From: an uncultured Bacteroidales bacterium
Lineage (GTDB): Bacteria > Bacteroidota > Bacteroidia > Bacteroidales > UBA932
Reading direction: 5' to 3'
Assembly (NCBI GenBank): GCA_946546175.1
Contig: CAMNNY010000117.1
Span: 1 to 43,100, forward strand
Length of the DNA: 43,100 bases
The notes under the pieces are model-generated. The model did not search any database. It was not told the DNA's origin and saw only the letters and a program-made list of their open reading frames with translations. Numbering within the stretch: position 1 is the first letter of the stretch; each line of letters starts with the position of its first letter. Positions 28,470-37,345 of the stretch are shown here, one piece after another. The position numbers and the translations under genes are program-made.

Positions 28470-28477
28470 CAAATGTA
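28470..28477 (-). promoter_or_regulatory. Bacteroidota -7 promoter box for the minus-arm operon
   Basis: The minus strand reads TACATTTG, matching TAnnTTTG, 55 bases before the ATG of the surface lipoprotein gene. This would leave a leader of about 50 bases. A -33 TTG is not evident, which fits an activator-dependent promoter. Confidence 0.5.
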
Positions 28478-28612
28478 CCTAATATAATAATGGAGGACGG
28501 GGGAAAAAATAACGGATTATTCGTACAGCCCCTCCCCAACATTTCAACGCAATTTACTCATTTTTTTCCTCTTTCCGTTAAAAATTCCACAAAGCTTTCT
28601 TTAAAATAGTAG

Positions 28613-28620
28613 TATCTTTG
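28613..28620 (+). promoter_or_regulatory. Bacteroidota -7 promoter box for the plus-arm operon
   Basis: TATCTTTG matches TAnnTTTG and lies 21 bases before the ATG at 28642. The short leader contains a small inverted repeat, AGTCT-AATAT-AGACT at 28623-28637, directly before the start. The same octamer is found at 1612 and 40044. Confidence 0.55.
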
Positions 28621-28641
28621 AGAGTCTAATATAGACTAACA

Positions 28642-30900
28642 ATGACCAGACACATGACATCAATAACACTACTTCTCGCAGGGTTATCCCTGCTGTGTTC
28701 CTGTAATAAGGAGCGTATGCAGACCGTAAGTCTCAGCCCTGATGCCCAGTCTATCGAAGCACTGGTGGGATTTTGCGGCAAAGCCCTGGTATTCAGAGAC
28801 GATGTCTGCGTGTCGGTCTGCGAGATTGAAGATGTCAGCGTATGTCCCAATCTCAGTGTAAAGCCAGGAGATAAGGTCAAGTTGCTCGCATACAAAAATC
28901 CTGATTCCTTCATCTTTTCCCCCTCTGCCGCGGGTTCTCCGTCCGGATCCTACAATCTTCAGACAGTAGATTCACGTACCTTCAACGACGGCCTCTGGGT
29001 GGCCGACCTCGACATAGAAGGCTCAGTAAAGAAAGTCATACCTCATTTCAGGCCAGTCAGTTCCGTAGTGAGTCTGAATATAATCAACGCGCCCTCCGGT
29101 TTTGACAATGCCAGACTGAGTATAGACAACTGCACCAACACATACTACGCTTTCTCAGACTCTCTTGTCAGCGAAATAGTAGCTTCTCCCTGCGTCATGA
29201 TGGCCCGCCCGGACAGTAAGACGGCAAGCGTCCTGCCTCCGCCCGGAGCCGACGAGCCATGGACTCCAGCCCTCAACCTTACCCTGGACAAGAAAACCTT
29301 CTTCCCTTCGTTGGAACTGAGTCAGGGCATCATCCCCGGAGTAGACGTATCCATCACTGTCGATCTGTCCGCTTATCCTGAAGACGGCAGCTACAGCGTA
29401 GGCGCCGTTCTTACAGAACATCAGTCAGGCAAGGTTATCGAGTCGGTAAGGAAGCGCTTCCAGACCGTCTATTCCAAGGATTGCCTTTACAGTAAGGACT
29501 ATGCAGTATATTACTACAAAGACGGCGTGTGGCAGGAAACGGATGCGTTCGAAACCCTTTGTTCGGATGCCGGAAAACACCGCTCGATCTGGAATGACTG
29601 GGACAACACTAAAGAGCTCAGAGATACTACCTCGTACTGCATAATCGAACACGATTTCAATACGCCTCTCAGGATAAGGGTCCGCAAACTGCGCGGTTCG
29701 TTCAGTTCCTGCGAAGTCCGTCCAACCACCTACGGTATTACCCCTACGGTTTCGGGAAGCGGCGCTGTAGAGTTCGAGCTGCCTTACGATCAGCGTAAAG
29801 TAAGTGTAGAATTTGACGGAGACCGCTTCCACAACCTCTTAATCTACGCAAACAAGCCCTACGAATCAAAACCCTCCGCGGACGATCCCGGTGTCCACTA
29901 TTTCGGCCCCGGCTTCCACAACCCCGGAACTATCAATCTTTCGGAGGGGGAGACTCTCTTCATCGATTATGGTGCAGTCGTCTACGGTAACGTCGTTGCT
30001 TCCGGCTCTGATATTACTATAATGGGCAACGGCATTCTCTCCGGTCAGAAAATGAAGCATTGGGGAGACGACCAGTACAGCTGGGGAGATTTCCTGGTCA
30101 ACATAGGCAAAGAATCTTCCAGAGCCGTCAATCTTACCCTCAAGGATGTCACCCTTATCGACGGTCCCGGTTGGAATGTAATAGTTCGCAACATCGACCA
30201 CGTCCGTATAGACGGCGTCAATACGATAAGCTGGGAGCTCAACGGAGACGGACTGGATATCTGCAGCTGCAAGGATGTAGAGATCTCGAACTGCTTCCTT
30301 CGCAACTACGACGACAACATCACCCTCAAGATCCGTTTCATCGTAAATCCCATGACGGACGTCTCTGATGTAGACATCCATCACTGCCTTATCTGGAACG
30401 ACTATGCCAGGGGAATAGTCGTAGGTCCCGAGGCCGGAACTACTACCTCCGGTTACCTCCACGACATCCGTATCCACGACTGCATCTTCCTTGAACACGG
30501 CAACGGCGCTGCGGGCGACCTGCGAGCCGCGCTGGCATTAGGCCAGGGAAGCAAGGGCAACACAGACCTCTGGTCCGGAACCGACCCGCCGGCAAAAATC
30601 AGCGGAGTCAGCGCCTCAGACCTTATCTTCGACAATATCAGTTCAGCCGGCCGCGCAGTAGCGATCTGGCAATACAAGAGTTCCGGCGCCCCGGTAGAGA
30701 TGTCAGACATTACATTCGAGAACTTTACTATTCTCGACGGCAATTCAAGCATCTATCCCACGCTCTACATTAAAACCAACGGAGCCAGCATCAAGGGTCT
30801 AAAGATAAAGGGGCTCAAGGTAGACGGAACTCCTGTAACAGCCGTGGGCGGGGAATTCTCGATCGATACTCCTTCAAACGTTGAATACACAATCGAATAG
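28642..30900 (+). CDS. Lipoprotein with right-handed beta-helix glycosidase domain (clan GH-N, GH28/GH49-like)
   Basis: A 752-residue lipoprotein (LCSC, Cys21). Residues about 25-410 are beta-rich, probably two or more sandwich domains. From about 417 a right-handed beta-helix begins: HYFGPGFHNPGTINL, then AVVYGNVV and GNGILSG. Clan GH-N motifs are visible: N534-G535-D536 (cf. N-T-D in GH28) and D557-D558, with the same 21-residue spacing as the catalytic Asp residues of Aspergillus polygalacturonase II. The third motif, G-H-G in GH28, appears as A-R-G (589-591). The entry strands resemble GH49 dextranases. The exact family and bond are uncertain; an endo- or exo-hydrolase on a backbone sugar is most likely. 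First gene of the plus arm, two bases before the next gene. An alternative ATG lies at codon 5. Confidence 0.82.
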   Translation: MTRHMTSITLLLAGLSLLCSCNKERMQTVSLSPDAQSIEALVGFCGKALVFRDDVCVSVCEIEDVSVCPNLSVKPGDKVKLLAYKNPDSFIFSPSAAGSPSGSYNLQTVDSRTFNDGLWVADLDIEGSVKKVIPHFRPVSSVVSLNIINAPSGFDNARLSIDNCTNTYYAFSDSLVSEIVASPCVMMARPDSKTASVLPPPGADEPWTPALNLTLDKKTFFPSLELSQGIIPGVDVSITVDLSAYPEDGSYSVGAVLTEHQSGKVIESVRKRFQTVYSKDCLYSKDYAVYYYKDGVWQETDAFETLCSDAGKHRSIWNDWDNTKELRDTTSYCIIEHDFNTPLRIRVRKLRGSFSSCEVRPTTYGITPTVSGSGAVEFELPYDQRKVSVEFDGDRFHNLLIYANKPYESKPSADDPGVHYFGPGFHNPGTINLSEGETLFIDYGAVVYGNVVASGSDITIMGNGILSGQKMKHWGDDQYSWGDFLVNIGKESSRAVNLTLKDVTLIDGPGWNVIVRNIDHVRIDGVNTISWELNGDGLDICSCKDVEISNCFLRNYDDNITLKIRFIVNPMTDVSDVDIHHCLIWNDYARGIVVGPEAGTTTSGYLHDIRIHDCIFLEHGNGAAGDLRAALALGQGSKGNTDLWSGTDPPAKISGVSASDLIFDNISSAGRAVAIWQYKSSGAPVEMSDITFENFTILDGNSSIYPTLYIKTNGASIKGLKIKGLKVDGTPVTAVGGEFSIDTPSNVEYTIE

Positions 30901-30902
30901 AT

Positions 30903-33194
30903 ATGAAAGGTAAATTACCGTTACTTTTACTCATAATAGCAGCCGGAATCGCATTCACTTCCTGTGAGGACAACTCCGGGATAAAGAACTTCAACTATCC
31001 CGATTCAGAAACGTGGTCGCTCGTCCTTACCCCCTCAAAGCTGACTCTTAAGGAAGGGAGTTCATCTGAGCTTACCTACCGCATTACCCCCTGGAACTCG
31101 GCGTCCAATGCTCAGGTAGAGTGGACTTCGACAAACAGCGAGGTTGCCACAGTAGACGAAAATGGACGCGTATATGCCCATACCCCGGGAGAGGCAGACA
31201 TCAAGCTGTCTTACAAAGACGCTTCGGCCGTCTGCCATCTTACCGTCGTGTCCTCGCGCATAGCCGCTACCGGAATCTCCTTCGAGCAGGACTGGTTCTC
31301 CGCCACAATCGGACAGACCGTAACCGCCAAAGCCGCACTCGAGCCCTCCAACTCGACCGACAAAATAAGCTGGGAATCTACCGATGAGTCAGTTGCTGAG
31401 GTCGATTCAGACGGCGAGATCACCATCAAGGGAGAAGGCTATGCGGATATAATCGCCAGTGCTGGAGACTGCAGCGGCACTATCCGTGTCCTGGGCCACG
31501 GCAAGCTTTGGCTCGAACAGGTTGACCCTCTCTATAAGCCCGTTTCGTTCGAGTATTTCCCCTTCGAAAAAGACACCATCAAGGTCGCTAGGGGAGAGAC
31601 CGCCTGCATCCAGATGATAGGATATGCCGCCGCCAATCAGGGCGCCAGCGTCTCGTGTTACGTCAGCAAGTTCGCCCCGAAGGGAACTTCAGATGACATT
31701 AAGGTACTTGAGCCCTCACTCTACTGGGTAAGGGAAATTACCTGCTCGGAACACTGGGACGGATGGGCTGGAGGAAAGCCTTCCGACGCCTATCCCTCAA
31801 ACAAAAAGCAGTTCCCGGATCCGCTGATGCCGGTAGACGAATACAAAGTCTCCATGATGGACGGATCCAAACAACCCCTATACATCGAATTCGACATCCC
31901 GCGCGACTTCGCACCCGGTATCTATGAGGGAGTTGCCAACCTTCAGGGCAACGACCACGGCACCCTCCCGTTCGTTGTAGAGGTCTACGACGTCACTCTC
32001 CCCGAGAAGCAGACCCTCGATGTAGACCAGTGGATCAACATGAACCTCTCTGCCATGAATAACGGAGAGAGTACTGAGATGTATCAGGTCTACAACTGGT
32101 TCGAAAATATTATCGTTCCCTTTGTCAGCCGCTACGGCCAGAATACCTTCAATCTTCAGTATGCCCGCGTATCGGGCCGCAAACTGAAAAAGAACGCCAA
32201 CGGCGAGTTTGAAATGATTGCCAATTTCAACGATTGGGGAAAGGAAATCGAAATGTACTACCGCGCCTGTCCGGATCTCCATTATGTCCAGGGCAACAAC
32301 CTGGTTGCCAGCGTAGCTGAAAAAGACAACGGCATACTCGTCATCCTGGGGATTGAGCTCAATCCGGACGGTTCCATCAAGGCAACCGACAATGGAGACG
32401 GGACCTACGATTTCGAATACACCTACGTAGACCAGGCAGATCAATATTCGGCAGAAGCAGACGCATATTTCAGTCTCTATTCCGCAGCTCTATGTAAGTA
32501 CCTCAAGTCCCACTTCCTGCCGGACGGACGTTCCTACAACGATGTCTATCTCCAGACTATCTGCGACGAACCCAACGACAAAGTCGCTCCGGCATACGAC
32601 CGCCTTGCCAGCTATATCAAACACGGCGCTCCGGACCTCAAGACGATGGATCCTCTTGGGACCCACAACATCAATCCCAACCTTCTGGATTTCCCTTGCC
32701 CCTGTATCGATGTAATGAAGGGCGAGAGAGGCTACGAATACTCAGACAACCAGATTCCCTGGCTCTACCACGCGATGGGCCCCCAGGGAGAAGGTCTCAA
32801 CAGGTTCATCCGCATCCCGCTCTACAAGACAAGGCTTATCCACTGGCTCAACTACAGATATCATACGGTAGGCTTCCTCCACTGGGGTCTCAACTATTGG
32901 GAAGGCGCCCCCGACGGAGATCCATGGAAGAACGCCAGCGGCTCGTACCTCGGCGGCGACATGTGGATTATCTGGCCCGGTTATCAGAAGGTATATCCCT
33001 CTATCCGCCTCGTTGCGATGCGTGACGGTATCAGGGACTACGAACTGCTCCGTATGTACGAGGATAAGTTCGGAAGGGCGGCGGCAGACGCAATATGCAA
33101 TGAAATAGTTACCGACTGCTGGACCTACAACCGCGACCCGAAAGCAATCAGAAAGCAGCGTAAGATCATACTCGAAGGACTCGCCGGAAAATGA
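30903..33194 (+). CDS. GH123-like / DUF4091 glycosidase with two BIG2 Ig-like domains
   Basis: A 763-residue lipoprotein (lipobox AFTSC, Cys21) followed by EDN, so surface exposure is plausible. Two BIG2 domains lie at about 38-116 and 122-197 (WTSTNSEVATVDENGRV; WESTDESVAEVDSDGEI). They would act as spacers holding the enzyme off the membrane. A GH123-type N-terminal sandwich (about 205-365) precedes the barrel. The putative catalytic pair is D555-E556 in CDEP. The C-terminus shares FLHWGLNYW and MRDGIRDYELL with the protein at 7110-8759. The two are paralogues on opposite arms: one probably surface, one probably periplasmic. GH123 hydrolyses terminal beta-GalNAc, but DUF4091 members are diverse. 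Overlaps the GH20 gene by four bases (ATGA). Confidence 0.87.
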   Translation: MKGKLPLLLLIIAAGIAFTSCEDNSGIKNFNYPDSETWSLVLTPSKLTLKEGSSSELTYRITPWNSASNAQVEWTSTNSEVATVDENGRVYAHTPGEADIKLSYKDASAVCHLTVVSSRIAATGISFEQDWFSATIGQTVTAKAALEPSNSTDKISWESTDESVAEVDSDGEITIKGEGYADIIASAGDCSGTIRVLGHGKLWLEQVDPLYKPVSFEYFPFEKDTIKVARGETACIQMIGYAAANQGASVSCYVSKFAPKGTSDDIKVLEPSLYWVREITCSEHWDGWAGGKPSDAYPSNKKQFPDPLMPVDEYKVSMMDGSKQPLYIEFDIPRDFAPGIYEGVANLQGNDHGTLPFVVEVYDVTLPEKQTLDVDQWINMNLSAMNNGESTEMYQVYNWFENIIVPFVSRYGQNTFNLQYARVSGRKLKKNANGEFEMIANFNDWGKEIEMYYRACPDLHYVQGNNLVASVAEKDNGILVILGIELNPDGSIKATDNGDGTYDFEYTYVDQADQYSAEADAYFSLYSAALCKYLKSHFLPDGRSYNDVYLQTICDEPNDKVAPAYDRLASYIKHGAPDLKTMDPLGTHNINPNLLDFPCPCIDVMKGERGYEYSDNQIPWLYHAMGPQGEGLNRFIRIPLYKTRLIHWLNYRYHTVGFLHWGLNYWEGAPDGDPWKNASGSYLGGDMWIIWPGYQKVYPSIRLVAMRDGIRDYELLRMYEDKFGRAAADAICNEIVTDCWTYNRDPKAIRKQRKIILEGLAGK

Positions 33195-34894
33195 AAAGAA
33201 TAGCGCTTATTCTGGGACTGGCAATACTTGCCGGCTGCGGGAAGGCTCCTGCTCCCGCGGTCATTCCTACGCCTATGCAGGAGCGCTACGGCTGCGGTAC
33301 CCTCAGCGGCAATCCCGAGCCGAGCATCGAAATAGACCACAAGTATCTCAGTAAGTACGGGCCGGAAGGCTATAATCTTGAGGTAGACCGCAGGGGAGTA
33401 AGGATAAAGGCCGCCGGGCAGGCGGGCGCTTTCTACGCGCTCCAGACTCTCTGCCAGATTTCCGACAGCACCGGAATCCGCTATGCTAAGATTACAGACA
33501 AACCCCGTTTTCCCTACCGCGGAATGCACCTCGATGTTTCCCGTCATTTCTTCCCTAAAGAAGAGGTGATGAAGATACTGGACGAGATGGCCCGCTACAA
33601 ATTCAACTATTTCCACTTCCACTTCGCCGACAACGGCGGCTGGAGGATAAAGCTGGACTCCTGTCCGGAGCTTACCCGGTACGGCGCGTTCCGAAAAATT
33701 GAGGACTGGGATACCTTCTGGCTTCATTCTCCGATGGAATTCTGCGAAGAAGGAACCCCGGAAGCCTATGGCGGCTACTATACAAAGGACGAGGTCCGGC
33801 AGATCATCGAATATGCCGCTGAAAGACATATAGAGGTAATACCCGAAGTCGAATTCCCGGCCCACTCAAACGCAGTGTTCGCCGCATACCCCGATCTTAC
33901 CTGCGGCCCCGAAGGGTACAGGGGAGGAGAGTTTTGCGTAGCCAATGAAGGAACTTTCGAATTCGCGGAAAAAGTCCTGCTGGAGATCATGGATCTGTTC
34001 CCATCTAAGATAGTCCATATCGGCGGAGACGAAGCCAGGATGGAGGGCTGGGAAAACTGCCCTAAGTGTCAGAAACTGATGAAGGAAAAGGGCTTCTCAA
34101 AGACCGGAGGTCTCCAGACCTACCTTATCAGCCGCATCCAGAAAATAATTCTGGAAAACGGACACCGCATGGCCGGATGGGACCAGATTCTCGAAAATGA
34201 AGACCTCGACAGCAGCAGCATAGTATATGCCTACAGGAGCGACAGCCTCGCTTACAAGGCGGCATTAAGGGGAGTGAATGCTGTCATTACTCCCGGAGAT
34301 GTACTGTATCTAGACTGGTTCCAGGCCCATCCCCATTATGAGAGGAAGGCCCAATACGGATACAGTCCCCTTCATAAGATATTCCGTTACGAACCTCAGG
34401 CGCTGCCCAATATCCTGGGAGTCCAGGGTTGTATGTGGACTGAATATGTCCCTACCGAAGGACATCTCGAATATATGCTCTTCCCGAGGATGCTGGCCGT
34501 CTCGGAAAAAGGCTGGTCAGAGCCCGGGACTACTACCTGGGAGCAGTTCAAAAACAAAGTTGCCACTCATATTCCAGAGCTTAAAGCCAGAGGACTGAAT
34601 GTCTACGACCAGCACGACATGCCCGAGATCGAAACCGACGGGAAAAGAGTCAGCATGGACCACGAAAACCCTTACGCAGAGATTCGCTATACGCTCGACG
34701 GCTTGGAGCCTGACGCCGGATCCCAGCTTTACACTGAGCCGTTCCCGCTGAGTTCTGATACCCTTAACATCAAGGCCGCAGCCTTCAGCGGAAAGAATAA
34801 GTCTTTCACGAGAAACATCACCCTCGTACGAGGCAAGAAATACACTGAATCCTATCCTGAGATAGATCTCCACGTATCCTGGATGGGATTGTAA
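33191..34894 (+). CDS. Glycoside hydrolase family 20 beta-N-acetylhexosaminidase
   Basis: A 567-residue lipoprotein (LAGC, Cys16) without acidic residues behind the Cys, so probably periplasmic. A short GH20b-type N-domain (about 22-105) is followed by the barrel (GMHLDVSRHFF at 111-121). The catalytic pair is D280-E281 in HIGGDEA: Asp positions the substrate acetamido group and Glu is the acid/base. Residues about 485-550 form a chitobiase C-terminal-like Ig domain (IRYTLDGLEPDAGSQLY). The usual T-D-D-Q-G-W strand reads ADNGGW (146-151), a variation near the -1 subsite. It should release terminal beta-GlcNAc or beta-GalNAc. It sits in the middle of the plus-arm operon, 12 bases before the GH3 gene. 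Confidence 0.95.
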   Translation: MKRIALILGLAILAGCGKAPAPAVIPTPMQERYGCGTLSGNPEPSIEIDHKYLSKYGPEGYNLEVDRRGVRIKAAGQAGAFYALQTLCQISDSTGIRYAKITDKPRFPYRGMHLDVSRHFFPKEEVMKILDEMARYKFNYFHFHFADNGGWRIKLDSCPELTRYGAFRKIEDWDTFWLHSPMEFCEEGTPEAYGGYYTKDEVRQIIEYAAERHIEVIPEVEFPAHSNAVFAAYPDLTCGPEGYRGGEFCVANEGTFEFAEKVLLEIMDLFPSKIVHIGGDEARMEGWENCPKCQKLMKEKGFSKTGGLQTYLISRIQKIILENGHRMAGWDQILENEDLDSSSIVYAYRSDSLAYKAALRGVNAVITPGDVLYLDWFQAHPHYERKAQYGYSPLHKIFRYEPQALPNILGVQGCMWTEYVPTEGHLEYMLFPRMLAVSEKGWSEPGTTTWEQFKNKVATHIPELKARGLNVYDQHDMPEIETDGKRVSMDHENPYAEIRYTLDGLEPDAGSQLYTEPFPLSSDTLNIKAAAFSGKNKSFTRNITLVRGKKYTESYPEIDLHVSWMGL

Positions 34895-34906
34895 ACCACA
34901 TAATTT

Positions 34907-37345
34907 ATGAAGAGAATAGCCGCCGCATTGATTGCAACCATTTGCGTCACCGGCCTGTTTGCCCAGGATGGCATCATCAAAGACGAGCATATCCTGAAGG
35001 CAAAACAGACCGTTTCCAAGATGAGCATCGATGAAAAACTGTCCTACGTATCCGGATGGCCGGAGTTCTATCTCAGGCCGCTGGACCGATTCGAAATTCC
35101 CGCGCTTAAAACCACCGACGGCCCTCAGGGCGTAAGAGACGGGAGCAAGAGCACTCTTTACCCGTCCGGGATCTGCCTTGCCGCTACCTGGAACCGCGAC
35201 CTCCTCTACAGGGTGGGCGTCCAGCTCGGGCAGGATACTAAAGCCCACGACGCCCAGTTCCTGCTCGGTCCAGGCGTCAACATCGCCCGTTCGCCCCTAT
35301 GCGGCCGCAACTTCGAATACTTCGGCGAGGACCCTTACCTGGCCTCTGAAACTGCCGTTCAATACATACGCGGCGTCCAGTCTGAGGGAGTGAGCGCAGT
35401 AGTCAAACACTATGCGCTGAACAACTCCGAGTACGACCGCAACAACATGGGATCCGATGCCGACGAGCGGACTATGTTCGAAATCTACTTCCAGACTTTT
35501 ATGAAGGCTGTGAAGAAAGCTGATGTAGGCGCCGTCATGACCAGCTACAATCCTATCAACGGCGTCCATGCCTCGGAGAACTGGTGGACCAATGTGGAGG
35601 TTCTCCGTAACCGCTGGGGCTTCCGCGGAATAGTCATGTCCGACTGGGGCTCCACCTATTCGGCATATGCCCCCGTAAACGGCGGCCTCGACCTCGAGAT
35701 GGGAGTAACGGAGATGCTCGATCCCGCTATCCTTAAAAAAGCCATCGAAAACGGAGTAATCGAGGAATCGAAGATAGACCTTATGTGTCAGCATATACTC
35801 CAGACCGTCTATGCTTTCGGTCTGGACAAACCCGTAGCGGATAAGCCGGAAAGAGACAACCCCGCCTCGCGCGCCGTTGCCCTCGACGCCGCGAGGGAGG
35901 GCATTGTGCTGCTCAAGAACGAGCGCAACCTCCTTCCCCTTAAGGGAAAGGTGTTGCTGCTCGGTCCGAGTGCCCACAATGTCCCCAGGGGCGGCGGCTC
36001 AGGCTATGTAGACCCTTACCACGAATGCAGCGTGGCCGACGGGATGAAGGAGATTTTCGGGAAGAAGATGATCGCTCTCAGCGATAACGACTGGCGAAAG
36101 GACATCACCGCCGAAATAGGTCCATGGAAGGCCGAATACTTTTCCAACATCGACTATGACGGCGCTCCCGCCCTTGCGCGCGAAGACCCGGCAATCGACT
36201 TCTTCTGGGACGGGGGAGCCCCGGAGGGAATGCCGGAAGACAATTTCTCCGTCAAATGGACTACCGTCTTCACCCCGTCCGAGGATATGTCCGTGCTCTT
36301 CAGCATCAGCGGCGACGACGGCTATGGGATCAGTGTCGATGGTAAGGAAGTCATTTCCGACTGGACCAGACATTCGATAACCGTCAGGGAAGCGATGGTA
36401 GACCTGAAGGCAGGCCGCCCGTACAAGTTCGACGTGGGCTATTATGAGGCCGCAGGAAGCGCCGAAGTCCATCTTAAGGTATTCAAGACCGACGCAGTGA
36501 AGCTTCGCAAGAAGCTATCGGCTGCCGATGCCGTGGTCCTCTGTATTGGCTTCGACGCCGACACCGAACGCGAAGGGGCCGACCGCAGTTTCGAGCTGCC
36601 CCAGACAAACAAGCTGGCGATGGATATGGCCTTCCGCTTCAGCAAGAACGTTGTTGCCGTAGTCAATGCCGGCGCAGGAGTGGAGATGGAATCATGGATA
36701 GACAAAGCCGCAGCGGTGTTGATGGCATGGTACCCCGGTCAGGAAGGCGGAAAGGCGGTCGCCGAGATTCTGGCGGGAAAGGTGAACCCGAGCGGCAAAC
36801 TTCCCGTCACCTTCGACCGCCGCTGGGAAGACAACCCTTGTTACGATACTTATAACACCGACTACCGTTCGACTTACTGGAAGAGAGAGAAGAACGTTCC
36901 CCGCATCCAGTACAGCGAGGGAGTGTTCATGGGCTATCGCGGCTACGACAAAGCCGGGAAGGAGCCTCTGTTCCCCTTCGGCTATGGACTTTCTTATACG
37001 AGCTTCAGCTACTCTGATCTTGAGGTAAAACCCGTAGAGAAAGGCTTCGAAGTCTCGTTCACCCTGCGCAATACCGGAAAGAAAGCCGGCGCCGAGGTGG
37101 CTCAGGTCTATGTAGGCGACCTGCAGGCCTCGGTCCCGCGTCCCTTAAAAGAGCTCAAAGGCTACGAAAAAGTATACCTTAAGAAAGGGGAGAGCAAGCG
37201 CGTCACGATTATTCTTGAAGAGGATGCCTTCTCGCTCTTCGATACTTCAATCGCAGACTTCAGGGTAGAACCCGGACAATTTGAAATCAGCGTAGGCGGC
37301 AGTTCCGGCAATTTGCCCCTCAAGACCCTTATAGACATCAAGTAA
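34907..37345 (+). CDS. Glycoside hydrolase family 3 beta-glycosidase with PA14 insert
   Basis: An 812-residue periplasmic enzyme (signal peptide cut near FAQ, residue 20). The barrel has KTTDGPQGVR (68-77), GRNFEYFGEDPY (133-144), KHYALNN and the predicted nucleophile D246 in MSDWG. The alpha/beta domain is interrupted by a PA14 domain (about 407-525, WKAEYFSN through the SGDDGYGISVDGK motif). The acid/base region is EGADR at 556-560. A fibronectin-III-like domain closes the protein (about 715-805). The layout matches PA14-bearing beta-glucosidase-type GH3 enzymes, where PA14 shapes substrate length preference. The sugar specificity (glucose, xylose or other) is not resolved. The TAA overlaps the next ATG by one base (TAATG). 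Confidence 0.95.
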   Translation: MKRIAAALIATICVTGLFAQDGIIKDEHILKAKQTVSKMSIDEKLSYVSGWPEFYLRPLDRFEIPALKTTDGPQGVRDGSKSTLYPSGICLAATWNRDLLYRVGVQLGQDTKAHDAQFLLGPGVNIARSPLCGRNFEYFGEDPYLASETAVQYIRGVQSEGVSAVVKHYALNNSEYDRNNMGSDADERTMFEIYFQTFMKAVKKADVGAVMTSYNPINGVHASENWWTNVEVLRNRWGFRGIVMSDWGSTYSAYAPVNGGLDLEMGVTEMLDPAILKKAIENGVIEESKIDLMCQHILQTVYAFGLDKPVADKPERDNPASRAVALDAAREGIVLLKNERNLLPLKGKVLLLGPSAHNVPRGGGSGYVDPYHECSVADGMKEIFGKKMIALSDNDWRKDITAEIGPWKAEYFSNIDYDGAPALAREDPAIDFFWDGGAPEGMPEDNFSVKWTTVFTPSEDMSVLFSISGDDGYGISVDGKEVISDWTRHSITVREAMVDLKAGRPYKFDVGYYEAAGSAEVHLKVFKTDAVKLRKKLSAADAVVLCIGFDADTEREGADRSFELPQTNKLAMDMAFRFSKNVVAVVNAGAGVEMESWIDKAAAVLMAWYPGQEGGKAVAEILAGKVNPSGKLPVTFDRRWEDNPCYDTYNTDYRSTYWKREKNVPRIQYSEGVFMGYRGYDKAGKEPLFPFGYGLSYTSFSYSDLEVKPVEKGFEVSFTLRNTGKKAGAEVAQVYVGDLQASVPRPLKELKGYEKVYLKKGESKRVTIILEEDAFSLFDTSIADFRVEPGQFEISVGGSSGNLPLKTLIDIK

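Larger units (their letters stand above)
28415..28641. promoter_or_regulatory. Divergent regulatory region of the polysaccharide utilisation locus
   Basis: A 227-base AT-rich spacer between the two arms. It contains a TACATTTG box for the minus arm (28470-28477) and a TATCTTTG box for the plus arm (28613-28620). TAACGGA at 28510-28516 is repeated inverted as TCCGTTA at 28574-28580. A G-rich/C-rich pair (GGACGGGGG near 28496-28504 and CCCCTCCCC near 28530) lies between the promoters. The regulator's binding site should be here, but I cannot assign it. I see no coding sequence. Confidence 0.6.

Noticed and set aside
28623-28637. Small inverted repeat AGTCT-AATAT-AGACT in the plus-arm leader
   Set aside because: Five base pairs with an AT loop are too short to call as a riboswitch or terminator; it may be chance.
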